The notes below the pieces were generated by a model. That model had not been told where the DNA came from, made no database searches, and worked only from the letters and a program-made list of their open reading frames with translations. From NCBI GenBank assembly GCA_036971615.1, contig JAYKKR010000004.1:1240001-1304000 (forward strand): a stretch of 64,000 nucleotides of DNA. Reading direction: 5' to 3'. The position numbers were made by a program, and so were the translations under genes. Origin of the DNA: Amyloporia xantha (taxonomy: Eukaryota > Basidiomycota > Agaricomycetes > Polyporales > Adustoporiaceae). The stretch's first letter is position 1; the number at the start of each line of letters is the position of its first letter. Shown here piece after piece: positions 48,714-59,595 of this stretch.

Positions 48714-49114
48714 ATATATGGCGAGGTTCGAGGTATTCAAGCTATAGTTCTGCTGCTCCATCAGTGCTTACCGTTAATACTATCTGTGAATGTTATAGGA
48801 TGGTCAGGGAAGTGAGGAGAGAGTCCCGCTTTAGCTGTGATACCTGACAAACCATATTGAATTAGCGAAATCAGGATGGGTGATATGGCATTGTCTGACG
48901 GACTTCTCTGTTATATATAAACGCATGCACGATTGCGCGACCCAGTCTGCCCACATCGCCGCTCTCACGAAGTGACGACCCTGGCACCATTCTCAGCGCG
49001 CATTTCAAGAGTAAACGCTCATTTGTGCTATGAATTGCTGAGAGAACGCGCATCACATTCGGGTCGGACTCAGGCATCTGCATAAGACCTGCTAGTGTCA
49101 AAAGTACCCTCATA

Positions 49115-49400
49115 TGTTGTCATGCAAGCCACGTACATATGCTGTTACCAGTCGCGGGTCATGGTTTACCTTTTGCTCCGTATCGCTAGGATTCGACAAG
49201 AAATGGTCAATAGGCGAACGCTACACCGCGTCGGAGTACCATCTTTCGTGATGAATGAGAGAGCAGAATTTTCAGCAGATGACTGCTACAAATCGTTCTC
49301 GACCGTATCCCAGTGGCGAGTTAGAGAACTCGCACCACGCGTCGGTCTGGGGGGTACGCGATAGATATGTGCAAGTAGTTGTCAACTTCAGTCTCGCACA
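49115..49400 (+). pseudogene. Relic of S33 hydrolase exon 2
   Basis: The translation of about 49185-49320, RQEMVNRRTLHRVGVPSFV then MNERAEFSADD, aligns with exon 2 of the intact S33 genes (QELKDW, LHLIRVPTLVINGRADIAQD). The first exon and the catalytic serine are missing. The DNA also matches 47186-47480, so both relics derive from one duplication. Confidence 0.65.
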
Positions 49401-49861
49401 AAAATTAGATTATGGAACAGACCTCACTGCCGTCTGAACGTGCTCTTTAATGGCCTTGTCAAAATCAAATCTGCATTTAAACAGGCCGTCCTAGATAATA
49501 TTCGTCCTCATCCAGATCATTTCGTGTGCATCGAGCTTGTTACCAATGGAGTAGCATAGATGGAACACGGTCCATCTTGAAAAACACACTCTTAGGAGGT
49601 GCGTCGAAACCCTACTGCATTTGAAGTCTAGTCAGTATCGTGGTCAGTGAGCATGCGCAATACGTTTCATCAAGGCGTACGCGCTGTACTAACACAAAAA
49701 GGCGCCTGCTGCCGAAAAGCAGATGTCCACGGCATACCCCGAACATGCCGGTAGGCCGCGTTGACTGCAATGGTCGCTCCAGCTCGACAACGTCGCTGAC
49801 GGCACACCAGCAATATGTATGTCTTCAATCTATCCATGCCCTTTTGCTTTTCCCCTTCACC
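49401..49861. other. Intergenic
   Basis: Contains the promoter of the Suc/Fer-type gene. Nothing else was recognised. Confidence 0.5.
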
Positions 49862-50818
49862 ATGATTGCCACCTCTAGCATCTCGACGCGAGCGCGCATT
49901 CCTCATTGTCTCAAGCAATGTACGACATCCAGGTCGTTTGCTAGCACCGCACGCGTGCAGTCCCTCGCGGGCACCGCGCCTCACCATACGAGCTACGTCC
50001 TGCTGCACACCCACCGTCCGCCCAAAGACTACCCTCCCAAGTCGAAATCGCCCCTCCTGCGGGCCCTCATGCGACGCACGCTCCCCTGGGGCGGATTGGT
50101 CAACTTCTCGTGGTCTGAAAGCCAGGTGGTGCACCCGGGATACGCGGGGCTCGGCGAGGGGGAGGGGAAGGAGGAGGTGTACCACGCGACGGCTTTTTCG
50201 CGGGCAGCGGGGAGGCTGGATGTCTCTGAGGTCTCTCTGGCCAATGTGGACACGGTCGCGGAGGAACTGAGGGCGCATGCGCTTGGGAGCGACCATGGCT
50301 CACCCTCTGCATCTGCTGTGGACCCCGGGAAACTGCATCTTTACGTGTGCACGCACGGCCAGCGAGACTGTAGGTGTGGAGACAGTGGGGGCGAGGTCGC
50401 CGAGGCGCTGCGGAAGGAGGTGCAGAAGCGGGGTATGGCGGAGGATATCATGCTGGGGGAGGTTGCGCATGTGGGTGGACACAAGTGAGTGTTCACCATA
50501 CAGTCCTCGTGACATAATATTTAAATACGACACGCTTGAAACTTCAAGGTATGCAGCAAACCTCTTGATCTACCCCTACGGTGAATGGTTCGTAGCATGC
50601 AATCACTTTCGAGAGGATTCAGGAATGCTGACATCTTCGCCAGGCTGGGCACGCTGCAAGCCGTAGACGTCCCGATGGTTCTAGATGAGATTCTAGAAAG
50701 GCATGCTGCAGGCTGGAGTGTTTCCGCCGACTCGCCGCCCCTCTGTCCGCCTTTCTGGCGCGGTCGCATGGGTCTTAACAAGGAGGAGCAGCTCGCACTT
50801 CATTCCAGACGTTCTTGA
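49862..50818 (+). CDS. Sucrase/ferredoxin-like (Aim32-type) protein with a doubtful 3' join
   Basis: The first exon (49862-50484) begins with an Arg/Ser-rich mitochondrial-type leader, then holds YVLLHTHRPPKDYP and the thioredoxin-like iron-sulfur signature CTHGQRDCRCGDSG. The 64-nt intron (GTGAGT to AAG) leads to HKYAANLLIYPYGEWF, also typical of the family. The final part, RLGTLQAVDVPMVLDEI to 50818, is clearly coding, but I cannot connect it in frame after GEWF with any GT-AG intron. One additional G before GTAGCA at 50592 would solve this. A sequencing slip or a recent lesion fits. Aim32 acts in the mitochondrial matrix and intermembrane space. Confidence 0.75.
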
Positions 50819-51406
50819 CCTAGCATAATGGTGGTAATGCATTGCTCATAGAGCTTTATCTTTATTTTATACTTGTGAGACCGTTGGGGATACATATACT
50901 TGACCAAAGGCGAAACGTAGATCTGCGCATCGTTGATGTGTTGTTTGCTCATTAATCGAGACTGAATTGGGTACCGGTATACTTGGAAATCTGTCGCGCA
51001 ATGCGTTTCAGCATCGAATCCACCTTGAAGCAGTTCATGGCAGCTTCATGGCTCGTACCCTGTCCTGCGAAAGGGACGCCCGTGCCTTTTTTACTCGGTT
51101 CCGGTCGAGGGCTTGACGCTGATCTGTCAGGGAAGCTTTCGCTTGTGCACAACTCTATATCTTGTCCCGATTGACGTCACGCATATGTCGAGAAAGTCAA
51201 TGGACATAGCAACGCTTACCAGATTTCATCGCAAACGCCTCCTAGCTCACTGTAGCGTTACGTGAAAGAGGTTCCTTAACCCGAGCATTATCTTGAGGAC
51301 ATCCAGTATAATGACTTAAAACATCAAAATTATACACAACTAGATCCATCCTAAGCACCTCGTCTCGTGCACATACTGTAGCCGTGTGGTATCACACGCA
51401 TCCCAG
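50819..51406. other. Intergenic, 3' flanks of convergent genes
   Basis: A short plus-strand frame at 50983-51174 is featureless. Nothing else was seen. Confidence 0.5.
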
Positions 51407-52095
51407 TCATACAATATCCTTGTACCCGCCCTTCGCAGGCGAGAAATCGTCGCTGTCCTCCCACGCCTCGTAGTTCGCCTCGACCCACTCGCGCACCTGC
51501 ACCCAGTCGCGGCACTCGTGCGTGCTCGTCAGGTTCGCAATCTGGCGCACGGTGCGCCCGTCGGGCAGGAGTTGGAGGCGCGCAGGCTCCAGCGTCGTGT
51601 CCGCCTGGCAGAGCGCCATCTGGCGGAGGTAGTGCAGGCAGTGCTCCGTGTGGTGCGCGCGCGCGGCGGTGTCGGTGTACCGCCCGGTCGTCATGCGCCG
51701 GAGCACGTCGAGGCAGTGGAGCTGGTGGTAGAGCGAGACGCCGTAGTACGCCTCGCCGGGGCCGAGGAGGACGAAGCCGTGTCCGAGGGGGATGAGCGAC
51801 TCCCAGTCGTCGTCCGCGTCGAGGTGGTATCGTTCGGATTTGTGGGTGATCAGCGCCGCGCGGCGGACGTCTAGAGGCAGGATGCGCGGTGTACTCCCGC
51901 TTGCAGGGTATCCTGCTCACGATGCCGTGTAAGTGCGATGTCATCCGGGGCTCAGTGGTTGCGACGCTCACCTCGTCCGGGGCGCAGACTCGAGATCTGC
52001 GAGACGATGCTCACGAAGCTGGTTATGGACAAGACCACGATGGTCAGGACAGCACAGACGATGGCTCTGGCTGGAACGGCATAGGCTGCGCGCAT
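51407..52095 (-). CDS. UstYa-like oxidase (DUF3328), copy 4
   Basis: Two exons (51972-52095 and 51407-51912; 59-nt phase-1 intron, GTGAGC to CAG) encode 209 residues. The first exon is almost entirely a membrane anchor (about 11-32, AIVCAVLTIVVLSITSFVSI). The second follows the plan of copy 1: HLDADDDWESLIPLGHGFV, then HQLHC (104-108), HTEHC (129-133), CQAD and THECRDW. Both HxxHC motifs are intact. The exon 2 DNA is much more GC-rich than that of the other copies. It lies 2.7 kb from precursor 2's nearest S33 relic, beyond the Suc/Fer gene, so membership of the peptide cluster is less certain than for copies 2 and 3. Confidence 0.88.
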
Positions 52096-52806
52096 GTGAG
52101 TTATCGCATGCGCAGAAAATAGGATGCGGTGTGTGGGCGTGAGTCAAGACGTGAAAATCGAACGTCTCATGCGCTGAGAGGCGGGAGGTCTGTTCGCATA
52201 ACGGCAAGGCGGAGGTGGGACTCGGAGGGATGGTCCACGCTTCTGATATTTGTATTTGCAGATCTCACTTTTCCCTAAAAGTAAGTGGATAACTCGTCAC
52301 GTTAGCGCCGACTTCAAGCCCAGCTGGTTATCCCAATCTCGGGCAACGTGGACAGTGAGCCGACGATGATCAAAGCATCAGGCTCATGGAACGAGAAGAA
52401 GCAGGCAGAATCCACGGAACGGAGCATAGGATAACAGTAAGGTATCTTGAACAGCAAAAGCGCAGTGTCCCCCAGTTATACAGCTTAAATTTGAACCATG
52501 AAAGTCGAGCCATGGGAAAGTCCACGGTAAAGTCACAAAGTTCATAGAAAACATATAATTTCGTGCGTAATCAGGCGCGCAGGGAGCATCATGCGGATGC
52601 CTCCACGTTTGATGTTGATGCTGATGGCGGCCATGTCCGCATGCCTAACGCCTCCACGTATCCCACCTTTCCACTTATGGATCTCTCCTACTTGACCACC
52701 TTCCCACCAGGAGGAGGTTAACGAGCGCGACAGGCCGGCAGCTGCTATATGCATTATTCCACTTGATTCCTCAGGATCGCAGTTCACGCTCTCCCTCACT
52801 GACACC

Positions 52807-53070
52807 ATGCCCTCTCCGAGCTACGCACCTCTCCCAAGCGCACCAAATGATTCAGAAGAGGGCGTGCCGGAGTCCAAGAGCTCTAACGGCCTAGGCTCGC
52901 AGCGCTTGCCCACCATCGCCGTTAGGGCCTTCTATGTCGTCTGCGCGCTGGCCGTCTGTCTGGCCTTCACGAATCTGACGCTCACCCTCATGACGGTGCG
53001 CGACTATCGCAGTCTGGACGACTTGCCCCGTCCTGACGTGAATGTCGGTCTGCCGCGCAAGTCGGGGTAG
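52807..53070 (+). CDS. Small single-pass membrane protein, possibly a truncated DUF3328-like gene
   Basis: An 87-residue frame: hydrophilic Ser/Pro-rich start (MPSPSYAPLPSAPNDSEEG), one membrane segment (about 36-60, AFYVVCALAVCLAFTNLTLTL), then DYRSLDDLPRPDVNVGLPRK. The LPRPDxxVGL end after a membrane helix is common at the N-terminus of basidiomycete UstYa-like and related proteins, where a second exon carries the main domain. No such exon follows here. It may be a genuine small protein or the leftover of a longer gene. A pyrimidine-rich leader precedes the ATG. Confidence 0.5.
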   Translation: MPSPSYAPLPSAPNDSEEGVPESKSSNGLGSQRLPTIAVRAFYVVCALAVCLAFTNLTLTLMTVRDYRSLDDLPRPDVNVGLPRKSG

Positions 53071-53779
53071 TGGCTGGTAAGTTGATTCTGAGGATCCATT
53101 CGAGTTATGGCTGATGAAATTGTTCACGTAGGACATGGAAGCGGATGATACTGTGTACTTGGGGGGCAGGGTGTGGGATTGACGGCAATGCTCGGACTCG
53201 GCTTCTACGCATCTCGACATTTGGGCGAATATGGAGTCAGAAGAGGCGTTGGCTGCGACAGTTGAGCGATCGGAGACATTCTGTGTACTATGACTGTATT
53301 ACACGCAACGGGAGAACATCCGTACCTTACGCTTTGCGCTGAATGAGCGCGTCTCCCAAGGTCTTGAGACAACTTCCTCTTGAATGCAGGTATCAGTCCG
53401 TGCGAATGCTTACTGGCCTGTGGAGAGGTAAGCCATCCCATTGAATAGGTATCAGCCAGACCACAGGTACCGTGAATGAATGTATGAGACGACACGAGGG
53501 TAGCACACGAGCTGCAGTGTTCAGGTGTTATTCGTGTGTGGTCGGAGTCGCGTCACCGGGCATGCCATCGCGCGCTGTTTGTGAGAGAACGGCGTTTCCG
53601 AGGAGGATTGCACGAAGTCAACGTTACTGGGTCCTCCTATGGTTCGTGCAGATAGATGTCAAACGGGATTCCAGGCAGTGAGTTCGAAGAGTGTGTGGCA
53701 TGTACCTTTCGTACAGGCTTAATCTTATGTAATTGTCGGAATTTCCAGTCTCTGTGCGTACGAGTCACATGTCCTAGGA
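53071..53779. other. Intergenic
   Basis: No gene recognised between the small membrane protein and the LINE insertion. Confidence 0.5.
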
Positions 53780-53794
53780 TTTGATATTGTTCTT
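53780..53794. repeat. Target-site duplication, left copy
   Basis: TTTGATATTGTTCTT, identical to 55627-55641. It marks the insertion site of the LINE. Confidence 0.85.
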
Positions 53795-55626
53795 TTTTTT
53801 TTTTTAAATTCTACGAATTTATACTCCATACTACTAAGTACATGTAGAGTGCCGGGTATAAATGAACTATGGGCTCCACGCCCTACTGTGGTCGCTTTCC
53901 AGAGTGGTCTGCAACCTGGGGCGGCGAAGCCGCCCTACCTTAACACCATACCATAACCGTCCCCGTAAGGCCGGTCCCCGGAGCGCACTCAGGGGGAACC
54001 CCGGTTAGAGGCTCCCACGCACGCCCACGACCAAAGGCACTTCCACCTAAGGCTAGTAAAGGATGGGCGCCCGGTAAGACATCTCGCCGCTAGGTGCCCT
54101 CACCTCCACCCCTACAGTTTTCAGGGCGAAGAAGCAGGCTATTCGTAATCTAGTGATTGTCTACTAGGTGCAGGAGAAGGGGGGTCCGGATTGTCTAAGT
54201 GTTTGTTACGATTTCCTTGATTATTTCGTCTTACTGTTCATTTGCTTCGTTGTCATGCCTAACCATGACTCACTGTACTATACTTAGCGCGCAACCGCTA
54301 TGACTCCTCCTCCATTCCACACTGCCTCGTCGTCATGCGCAACCATGACTCATCTCTTACTCAGCTACCACCTGACTCCTACTTCGCATTACTCATGCTC
54401 AACCATGACTAGCCATATAAACCCCTACTTACTCGCTCTATCCCTTAGTCTTTCGCTCTTGTATAACTACTGTCTTACAGCACTACTTTGAATAACATCG
54501 CCCTCGCTCTACGTCGCACCGTAGGCTACCCTCGTCCCCACTGCGCTCCTAACAGTGTTCCCGGATCCCCCTCCATTCTTTCTGAATGTCTTCCGACGCC
54601 TTGAGCACGTCGTACCATTCAGTAAATTCGTTGAACTTAGTGCTAAGCGCTTCAGTTGCATCCGGGTCTAAGTGGCGTTCGTCATGGAATTTCTTCCAAG
54701 CTGCCACTCGTCCTTTAGTGTGGGCATGGAGCGTCGCATTCGCCAGCGAATGGTAATCTCCCTCCTCACGATCCTCGTGAGCCATAGATAAAATCTCAGC
54801 CCATTCGAATGTTGCCACCCAGCTATTTAGCCGGAGGAACTCCAATACGTCATCTTCCGTCCAGTGGCGCTGTGACCGCCTCCTTCTATCTTGATGACTT
54901 TCCTCTTGAGACGCAGGGGGTACCCACGCTCCTTTGGTGCGTATCCAAAATGGACACTCAAACAGAATGTGCTCCCGTGTTTCCGGGCCGTTACTGAGGC
55001 CACAAAGACACTCAATGGGACCCGCTATGTTGAATCTCTCTCGGTATGCACCGCTAGGGAAATGATTTGTAAGGACCCGCGCGACGCGCGCTGTTTCCTT
55101 ATTCGATTTTCCCACTCGCTTTAGCAACCAAGTGCGCTTGGCAGTGGCTGCATGCAATGGTGCTTCTGTAACCCACAATTGGTTACCCCTATATTTAGTG
55201 TTTTCCAAATCATTGGCTAACGCATTCCATTTGGCCATCATGCGGGATTTAATCCGCTGGAGTGCCATTGAGTATGAAACAAACTCAGGTTGTTCCGATT
55301 CTAGTGCCTCTTTCGCTAGTTTATCTACTAGCTCATTTGGCTCGATTCCCTTGTGTGACGGTATCCACATGAAGGTTACAGTGCGATCTGGTCTATCTTG
55401 CAGGAATGCCCGGATCGATTGGCAACCCGATATGGTTGCCATCTGTGATGGCCCCACAATGGGTCGTATGATTTGTTTCAATGCTGCCTTGTTATCAGAC
55501 AAGATTGTGATGTGGATGATGTCATACTCGGCTTCACGAGTTACCTCGCGAATGCCTCGTGCGAGCGCCATCATTTCGGCATCATAGCTGAGGGATTTCC
55601 CCCCACCAAATTTGCCGCTGTTTACC
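53795..55626 (-). mobile_element. 5'-truncated non-LTR retrotransposon (LINE)
   Basis: The element lies on the minus strand. Its 3' end is a T run on the plus strand (53795-53805), that is, a poly-A tail, and its 5' end is cut inside the RNase H region at 55626. A perfect 15-bp target-site duplication flanks it. The 3' untranslated part (about 53810-54545) has three CAACCATGACT words. 5' truncation, a poly-A tail and long target duplications are the hallmarks of target-primed reverse transcription. The perfect duplication indicates a fairly recent insertion. The reverse transcriptase domain is missing, so the copy cannot move on its own. Confidence 0.92.
54549..55626 (-). pseudogene. RNase H domain and C-terminus of the LINE ORF2
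   Basis: The frame is open from the truncation point to the stop at 54549 (341 residues from the first Met). It shows RNase H blocks: YDAEMMALARG (Glu), ILSDNKAAL (Asp) and WIPSHKGIEPNELVDKLAKEA (His...Asp). A Cys/His cluster CLCGLSNGPETREHILFEC follows, the usual zinc-knuckle-like ending in Tad-type fungal LINEs. No stop interrupts it. It is a remnant, not a host gene. Confidence 0.88.
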
Positions 55627-55641
55627 TTTGATATTGTTCTT
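55627..55641. repeat. Target-site duplication, right copy
   Basis: TTTGATATTGTTCTT, identical to the left copy. Confidence 0.85.
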
Positions 55642-57120
55642 ACTTGCTGGCGTAGTCCAGTTCAAGTACGGATGTCATCTGTTCATCCTGTGACTCCCCA
55701 CTGAAATCTAATAGTTGCTTTCGGTTGAATGGGGACTTCATGGAGAGTAATTGAGTATCCAACACTCGGTGAAGGTCACAGAGGTCAGTGTGATTGCGAG
55801 TTTGCGAAATTTCAACTTGAATGTCTCGGTCAGAGATAATGCAAATTGTTTATTATCTCTGAGTGACAAGTTGGCAGCATTACAGTCTGCTCAGGAGAGG
55901 ATTTCTCGCAAATGATAGCTATATGATCTGGTACAGCATTTTCCGTTCATACTCATCGTTGCCACTGCTACTGAGAATCTGCGCCTCCTATTAGTTATAG
56001 GAACAGATGCAAAGCGGTCAATATGCTCTGGATATCGACGAGGACTTCCCGTTGGTTTCATTCTATCCAGTTACAGAACTTATAGTTCAAGTGACGTAAC
56101 GAACACTTCTATCCCGCTTACATCGCATTACAGTGAGTCTTGCAGGGTTCACGGCTGTAAATCGACGATGGTCGAGCGTGCACTACTGGTCGCACGAAGG
56201 TGGCCTAGCCTCACGCAATTAGCGATGCCCTGGACGGAATTATAAACGTGCGTAGCGATGATTGTCTCCGAGCCGCGCTATTTCAGGGACGCTCTAAAGG
56301 GAACAAAAGGTAAATTTTGAGCTTTCCGCAGGCTGTCTATTCGATCTACTTAAGGACAGCATTATAGACCGTGGTCGTTGGATTGTCCGAGACGAGTGGC
56401 GGACAATGTACCCCACGACGGGGGATCGGCTATCTGGCTCATACGCCATGAACAATATACGGACGCGCTCGGCGTGCTCGCGGTTTATCCAACGGACGGA
56501 AGGTGTTGCAGTTGAGGGCTCGTGCATTGTGCCATTCCCTTTGTCCAGCTTTCCACGCCATGCCGCACAGATCAACTACCAATCTGCGGCTGCGCACGCC
56601 CATTATCCCATTATTGGCGAGTTGGAAGGAGCTTTGTCTGTGTCTCATTTTAAGACCTACAGCAAGACACGTGTGTGTGTCCAGTGGTACCTGGTCGAGG
56701 CCTCGTGTTCAAGACGACGAAAGATATTTAAACGGTGCCGCGTCTCTCTCAGAAAGCATCTGATTTTATCGTCCTCGTCCTCGCCTACCATCTACCCAGG
56801 CTCTAACCCCCCAACTCTCCACTCACATGCATGCTGAGGTTGCTAGAACCCGATGCAGCACCAACCCGCCGAAATTTACCTACAAAATCCCATTTCCCGA
56901 AATTATGACGACCACGCCGTTCGTGTCACGTCTCGACTCATCACTCACCCGCTTTGCAAGAATTCCCAAGAATGCAATACCAGTGTCGGAGATCACGTCC
57001 ACCGCAACGTTCATCCTGAACATGCAGCAGGTGTCACTGAGCTCTTTAGAACAAGGTGACGAAGGCCAGAGGAGGAATCACAAGGAGCGGCATCTGCCTG
57101 TCAAATACCGGAAAAAGATT
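55642..57120. other. Intergenic, later part duplicated from upstream of the basic-protein gene
   Basis: No gene. From about 56380 (ATTGTCCGAGACGAG) the sequence resembles 43500-43760, so the duplication that produced the second basic-protein copy extends this far. The frame 56827-57516 runs through promoter sequence and is not a gene by itself. Confidence 0.5.
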
Positions 57121-57250
57121 AGTGATTTAAGACCTGGCTCTCTCAAAGTATGGCTCTCTCCCCTCACTCCATCTATTTGCATTCAAGCCCTCCCATCTCG
57201 ACTCAGCAGTCACCCCGTGCTGATATCTACCACTACATTCATCCTTGACA

Positions 57251-57818
57251 TGCAGACAGCTAAGCGAGTGTCGCCAACCACCATGGGGGAAACAAGCACG
57301 GGCCGAAGGGGAGACAAAGAGCCACATCTGCCTCCCAAGCACGACAGGAAGATCGACAGTGCGCGGCGGCTGCCTATCAAACATATGAGAAAGTTGGGCA
57401 GATGCCCAAGCCCATTCTCATGGTCAAAGGCGACCCCGCCTTACTTCGTCGGAGCGCCCGAATACGGGCCCAAAATGTCGCAGACGAGACATCATCTCGT
57501 ACAAACACCCTCCTGAGGAAGGAGGTTCTAGATATTAAACCACGTCGCGCCGCGACAAAAAGGTGGGCATATTCTCATTATATGCTTTCTCGATGTGTCA
57601 CCGCTATGGGGGCGGTGGCACCATATGTCGCATACTACGAGCCAGTATAACTGGGGTGCAGACCTTCTAGATTCAGTCGTGACCATACAGTTTACTGACG
57701 ACTGTCATCGTCCAGGAAACGGCCCCAGGACAAGTCAGACGATGCATCGGGGAGTGCAAAGAAGGCCAAAACGGAGCGGCTGACAATACTAGTAAAACCG
57801 ATCAGACCGCCGACATAG
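57251..57818 (+). pseudogene. Basic, probably nuclear protein, copy 2 (frameshifted)
   Basis: Same promoter, leader and two-exon plan as 43892-44412 (57251-57562 and 57716-57818). One A is missing near 57400: GGGCAGATGCCC here against GGGCAGAATGCCC in copy 1. This breaks the frame between HMRKLGR and MPKPILMVKG. An internal start at 57402 could still give the C-terminal part. The tail is longer than in copy 1, 34 residues ending IRPPT. A reading error is possible, but other differences show that the copies have diverged. Confidence 0.6.
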
Positions 57819-57899
57819 CGGTACAGGCACGCTATTCCGCTGAAAACAGCCTCCGACGCCAAGAACAACAGTGCTAACCCGACTACAAGCCCTACGACT

Positions 57900-58361
57900 C
57901 ATTATAAATGGGGTGGAGACTTTCTAGACTGAGTCGTGACCATGCACTTTACTGACGACTGTCATCGCGCAGAAAGCGGCTACAGAAAACTGAATCTCTA
58001 CACAAGTCAGATGATGCGTCGGGGAACGCAAAGAAGGCAAAAGGCGAGAAACCCTCAGCCGACAATTCCCTTGGCTAACGCACGCAACTCGAAATACGGG
58101 ATGACACTAAATCCCGATGGGCTCTTGTCATGTGGACGACAGATGCAAGAGGAAAATAGATTGCCACTAGAGAGTGGGTCAGCCCCACTCCACCGGATCG
58201 CTAGACTACATGCGCACAACGTAACAAGAGTAGAGCGTGCCAACGAACATGCGCACATGGGAATGACAGGTAGGAAGACTAGTAGGCTGCTGAGGGCTCT
58301 TACTCACGTGTGTCATGTAGCTCAGACAGCTGGAATCCTTAAATATCTGAAAAACCTGTAA
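57900..58361 (+). pseudogene. Divergent third copy of the basic-protein repeat
   Basis: The stretch at 57905-58045 repeats the intron end and exon 2 region of copy 2 (GAGTCGTGACCAT, ACTGACGACTGTCATCG, ATGATGCGTCGGGGAACGCA). The following open frame has GSAPLHRIARLHAHNV, resembling GEPALLRRSARIRAQTV of copy 1 exon 1. The order is therefore scrambled relative to copies 1 and 2. Whether it makes a protein is unknown. Confidence 0.4.
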
Positions 58362-58371
58362 TCATCAACTG

Positions 58372-58938
58372 ATGGATGGTAAGTCTCGTGATACCACCCA
58401 GACAACAAGCAGAAAGGAATGCCACAATCGCTTTGATGGTCCAATGTTGCTCAGCCTGGAGGATGCGGGAATCCGTGTAACTGCCAGGTCACCAACAGCA
58501 GTGAGCTTGACGACCACGTTTGAAGCACATTTGCTTCGACAAGGTGAGCTACACGTGTCTAAGCACAGGGAAAATAAACTGAGTTCTAGATGCCTAAGAT
58601 ATCCACATGCCTCCTCCGTGACCAGTCAACAAAACGAGCTCGATCATTACGGCACAATTACAGACGTTGCTCGCGCTATCCAAGCAAAGAATCCGTGCGC
58701 ACGCTTCCACGGACTAAATGACCGAGTGTACCTGATACTAATAGGTCACGCATCGACTCTGGGTTCAGGTCAAAAATCACAATCTGACCTCAGATTAGAC
58801 CCATTGAACATCACTAGAGACCTTATAATCAATGCCCTCGAGGAGCTCGTCATGACGATGATGTCTGCAGAAGGTCACCATGAACATTGCGATCAACCAA
58901 AATGGACGACGCTCACGCGGCGTGCAAATGGCCGATGA
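58372..58938 (+). CDS. Hypothetical 188-codon open frame
   Basis: An open frame without a recognised domain, directly after the third basic-protein copy. Composition is plausible for a protein but there is no splice, promoter or family support. It could be the end of a larger lineage-specific gene or chance. Confidence 0.22.
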   Translation: MDGKSRDTTQTTSRKECHNRFDGPMLLSLEDAGIRVTARSPTAVSLTTTFEAHLLRQGELHVSKHRENKLSSRCLRYPHASSVTSQQNELDHYGTITDVARAIQAKNPCARFHGLNDRVYLILIGHASTLGSGQKSQSDLRLDPLNITRDLIINALEELVMTMMSAEGHHEHCDQPKWTTLTRRANGR

Positions 58939-59595
58939 TATTTGCCGCATATGAATAACGTGCAAGCATTGCCGGGCAATGCAAGCAGGCTGCAGACATA
59001 TGTCACCCGCTCTCTTCAGAGTTTTGGATGAGTCCTAATCGTGGGCCTATTATGGGTTGGCTCGGTTTAGGGTACCCTATGTATGCTATACACTGCGATT
59101 CTCTGCGCCAAAAGGGCACAACATGAAAGAAATCCCGTCCTTCTCTAGGTAGGTCGACGTCATGGCTGTAGATGATCAAACCCCAAGAGCATAAAAATGA
59201 GTCCCAGGCTGAAATCGACTGGTCGCTTACGCTTCCATCACATCCGTGATCCCGAATCTCTGCGCTTTCGTAAGTAGTACTAGTCGACAAGAGGGGGGCA
59301 AGATGTGAATCGGGGACACGGACCTCACTTTGTGGTGTGTAGGGGGCGGGTGTACGGGGGCCATTTTCAGCCACTTTCGCGGTTTGCGCGAGGTTTTCCT
59401 GAATTATCACTATGACAACATATATACATGCAGTTTATTCACGAGTACGCGCACATGTACGTCCTTTGCTTATCCAAACGAAAGAAAGGAGAAAGACCAA
59501 CACCATGGCATGATATTTGAGAAAGACGAAGCTAGTACACGCGCGGCGAGGCACGTGATGTCCGTCCGCGGTACGCGTCTGTCCCTCAGGCTCTG

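Larger units (their letters stand above)
47570..49110. repeat. Segmental duplication, copy B (holds precursor 2)
   Basis: Diverged partner of 36160-38170. The 7TM coding region and UstYa copy 2, which flank copy A, are absent here; the flanks are instead S33 relics. The precursor gene inside is intact, so it seems to have been kept while its surroundings decayed. Confidence 0.75.

Noticed and set aside
56827..57516. 229-codon plus-strand frame
   Set aside because: It runs through the promoter and leader of the second basic-protein copy; the conserved start is at 57251.
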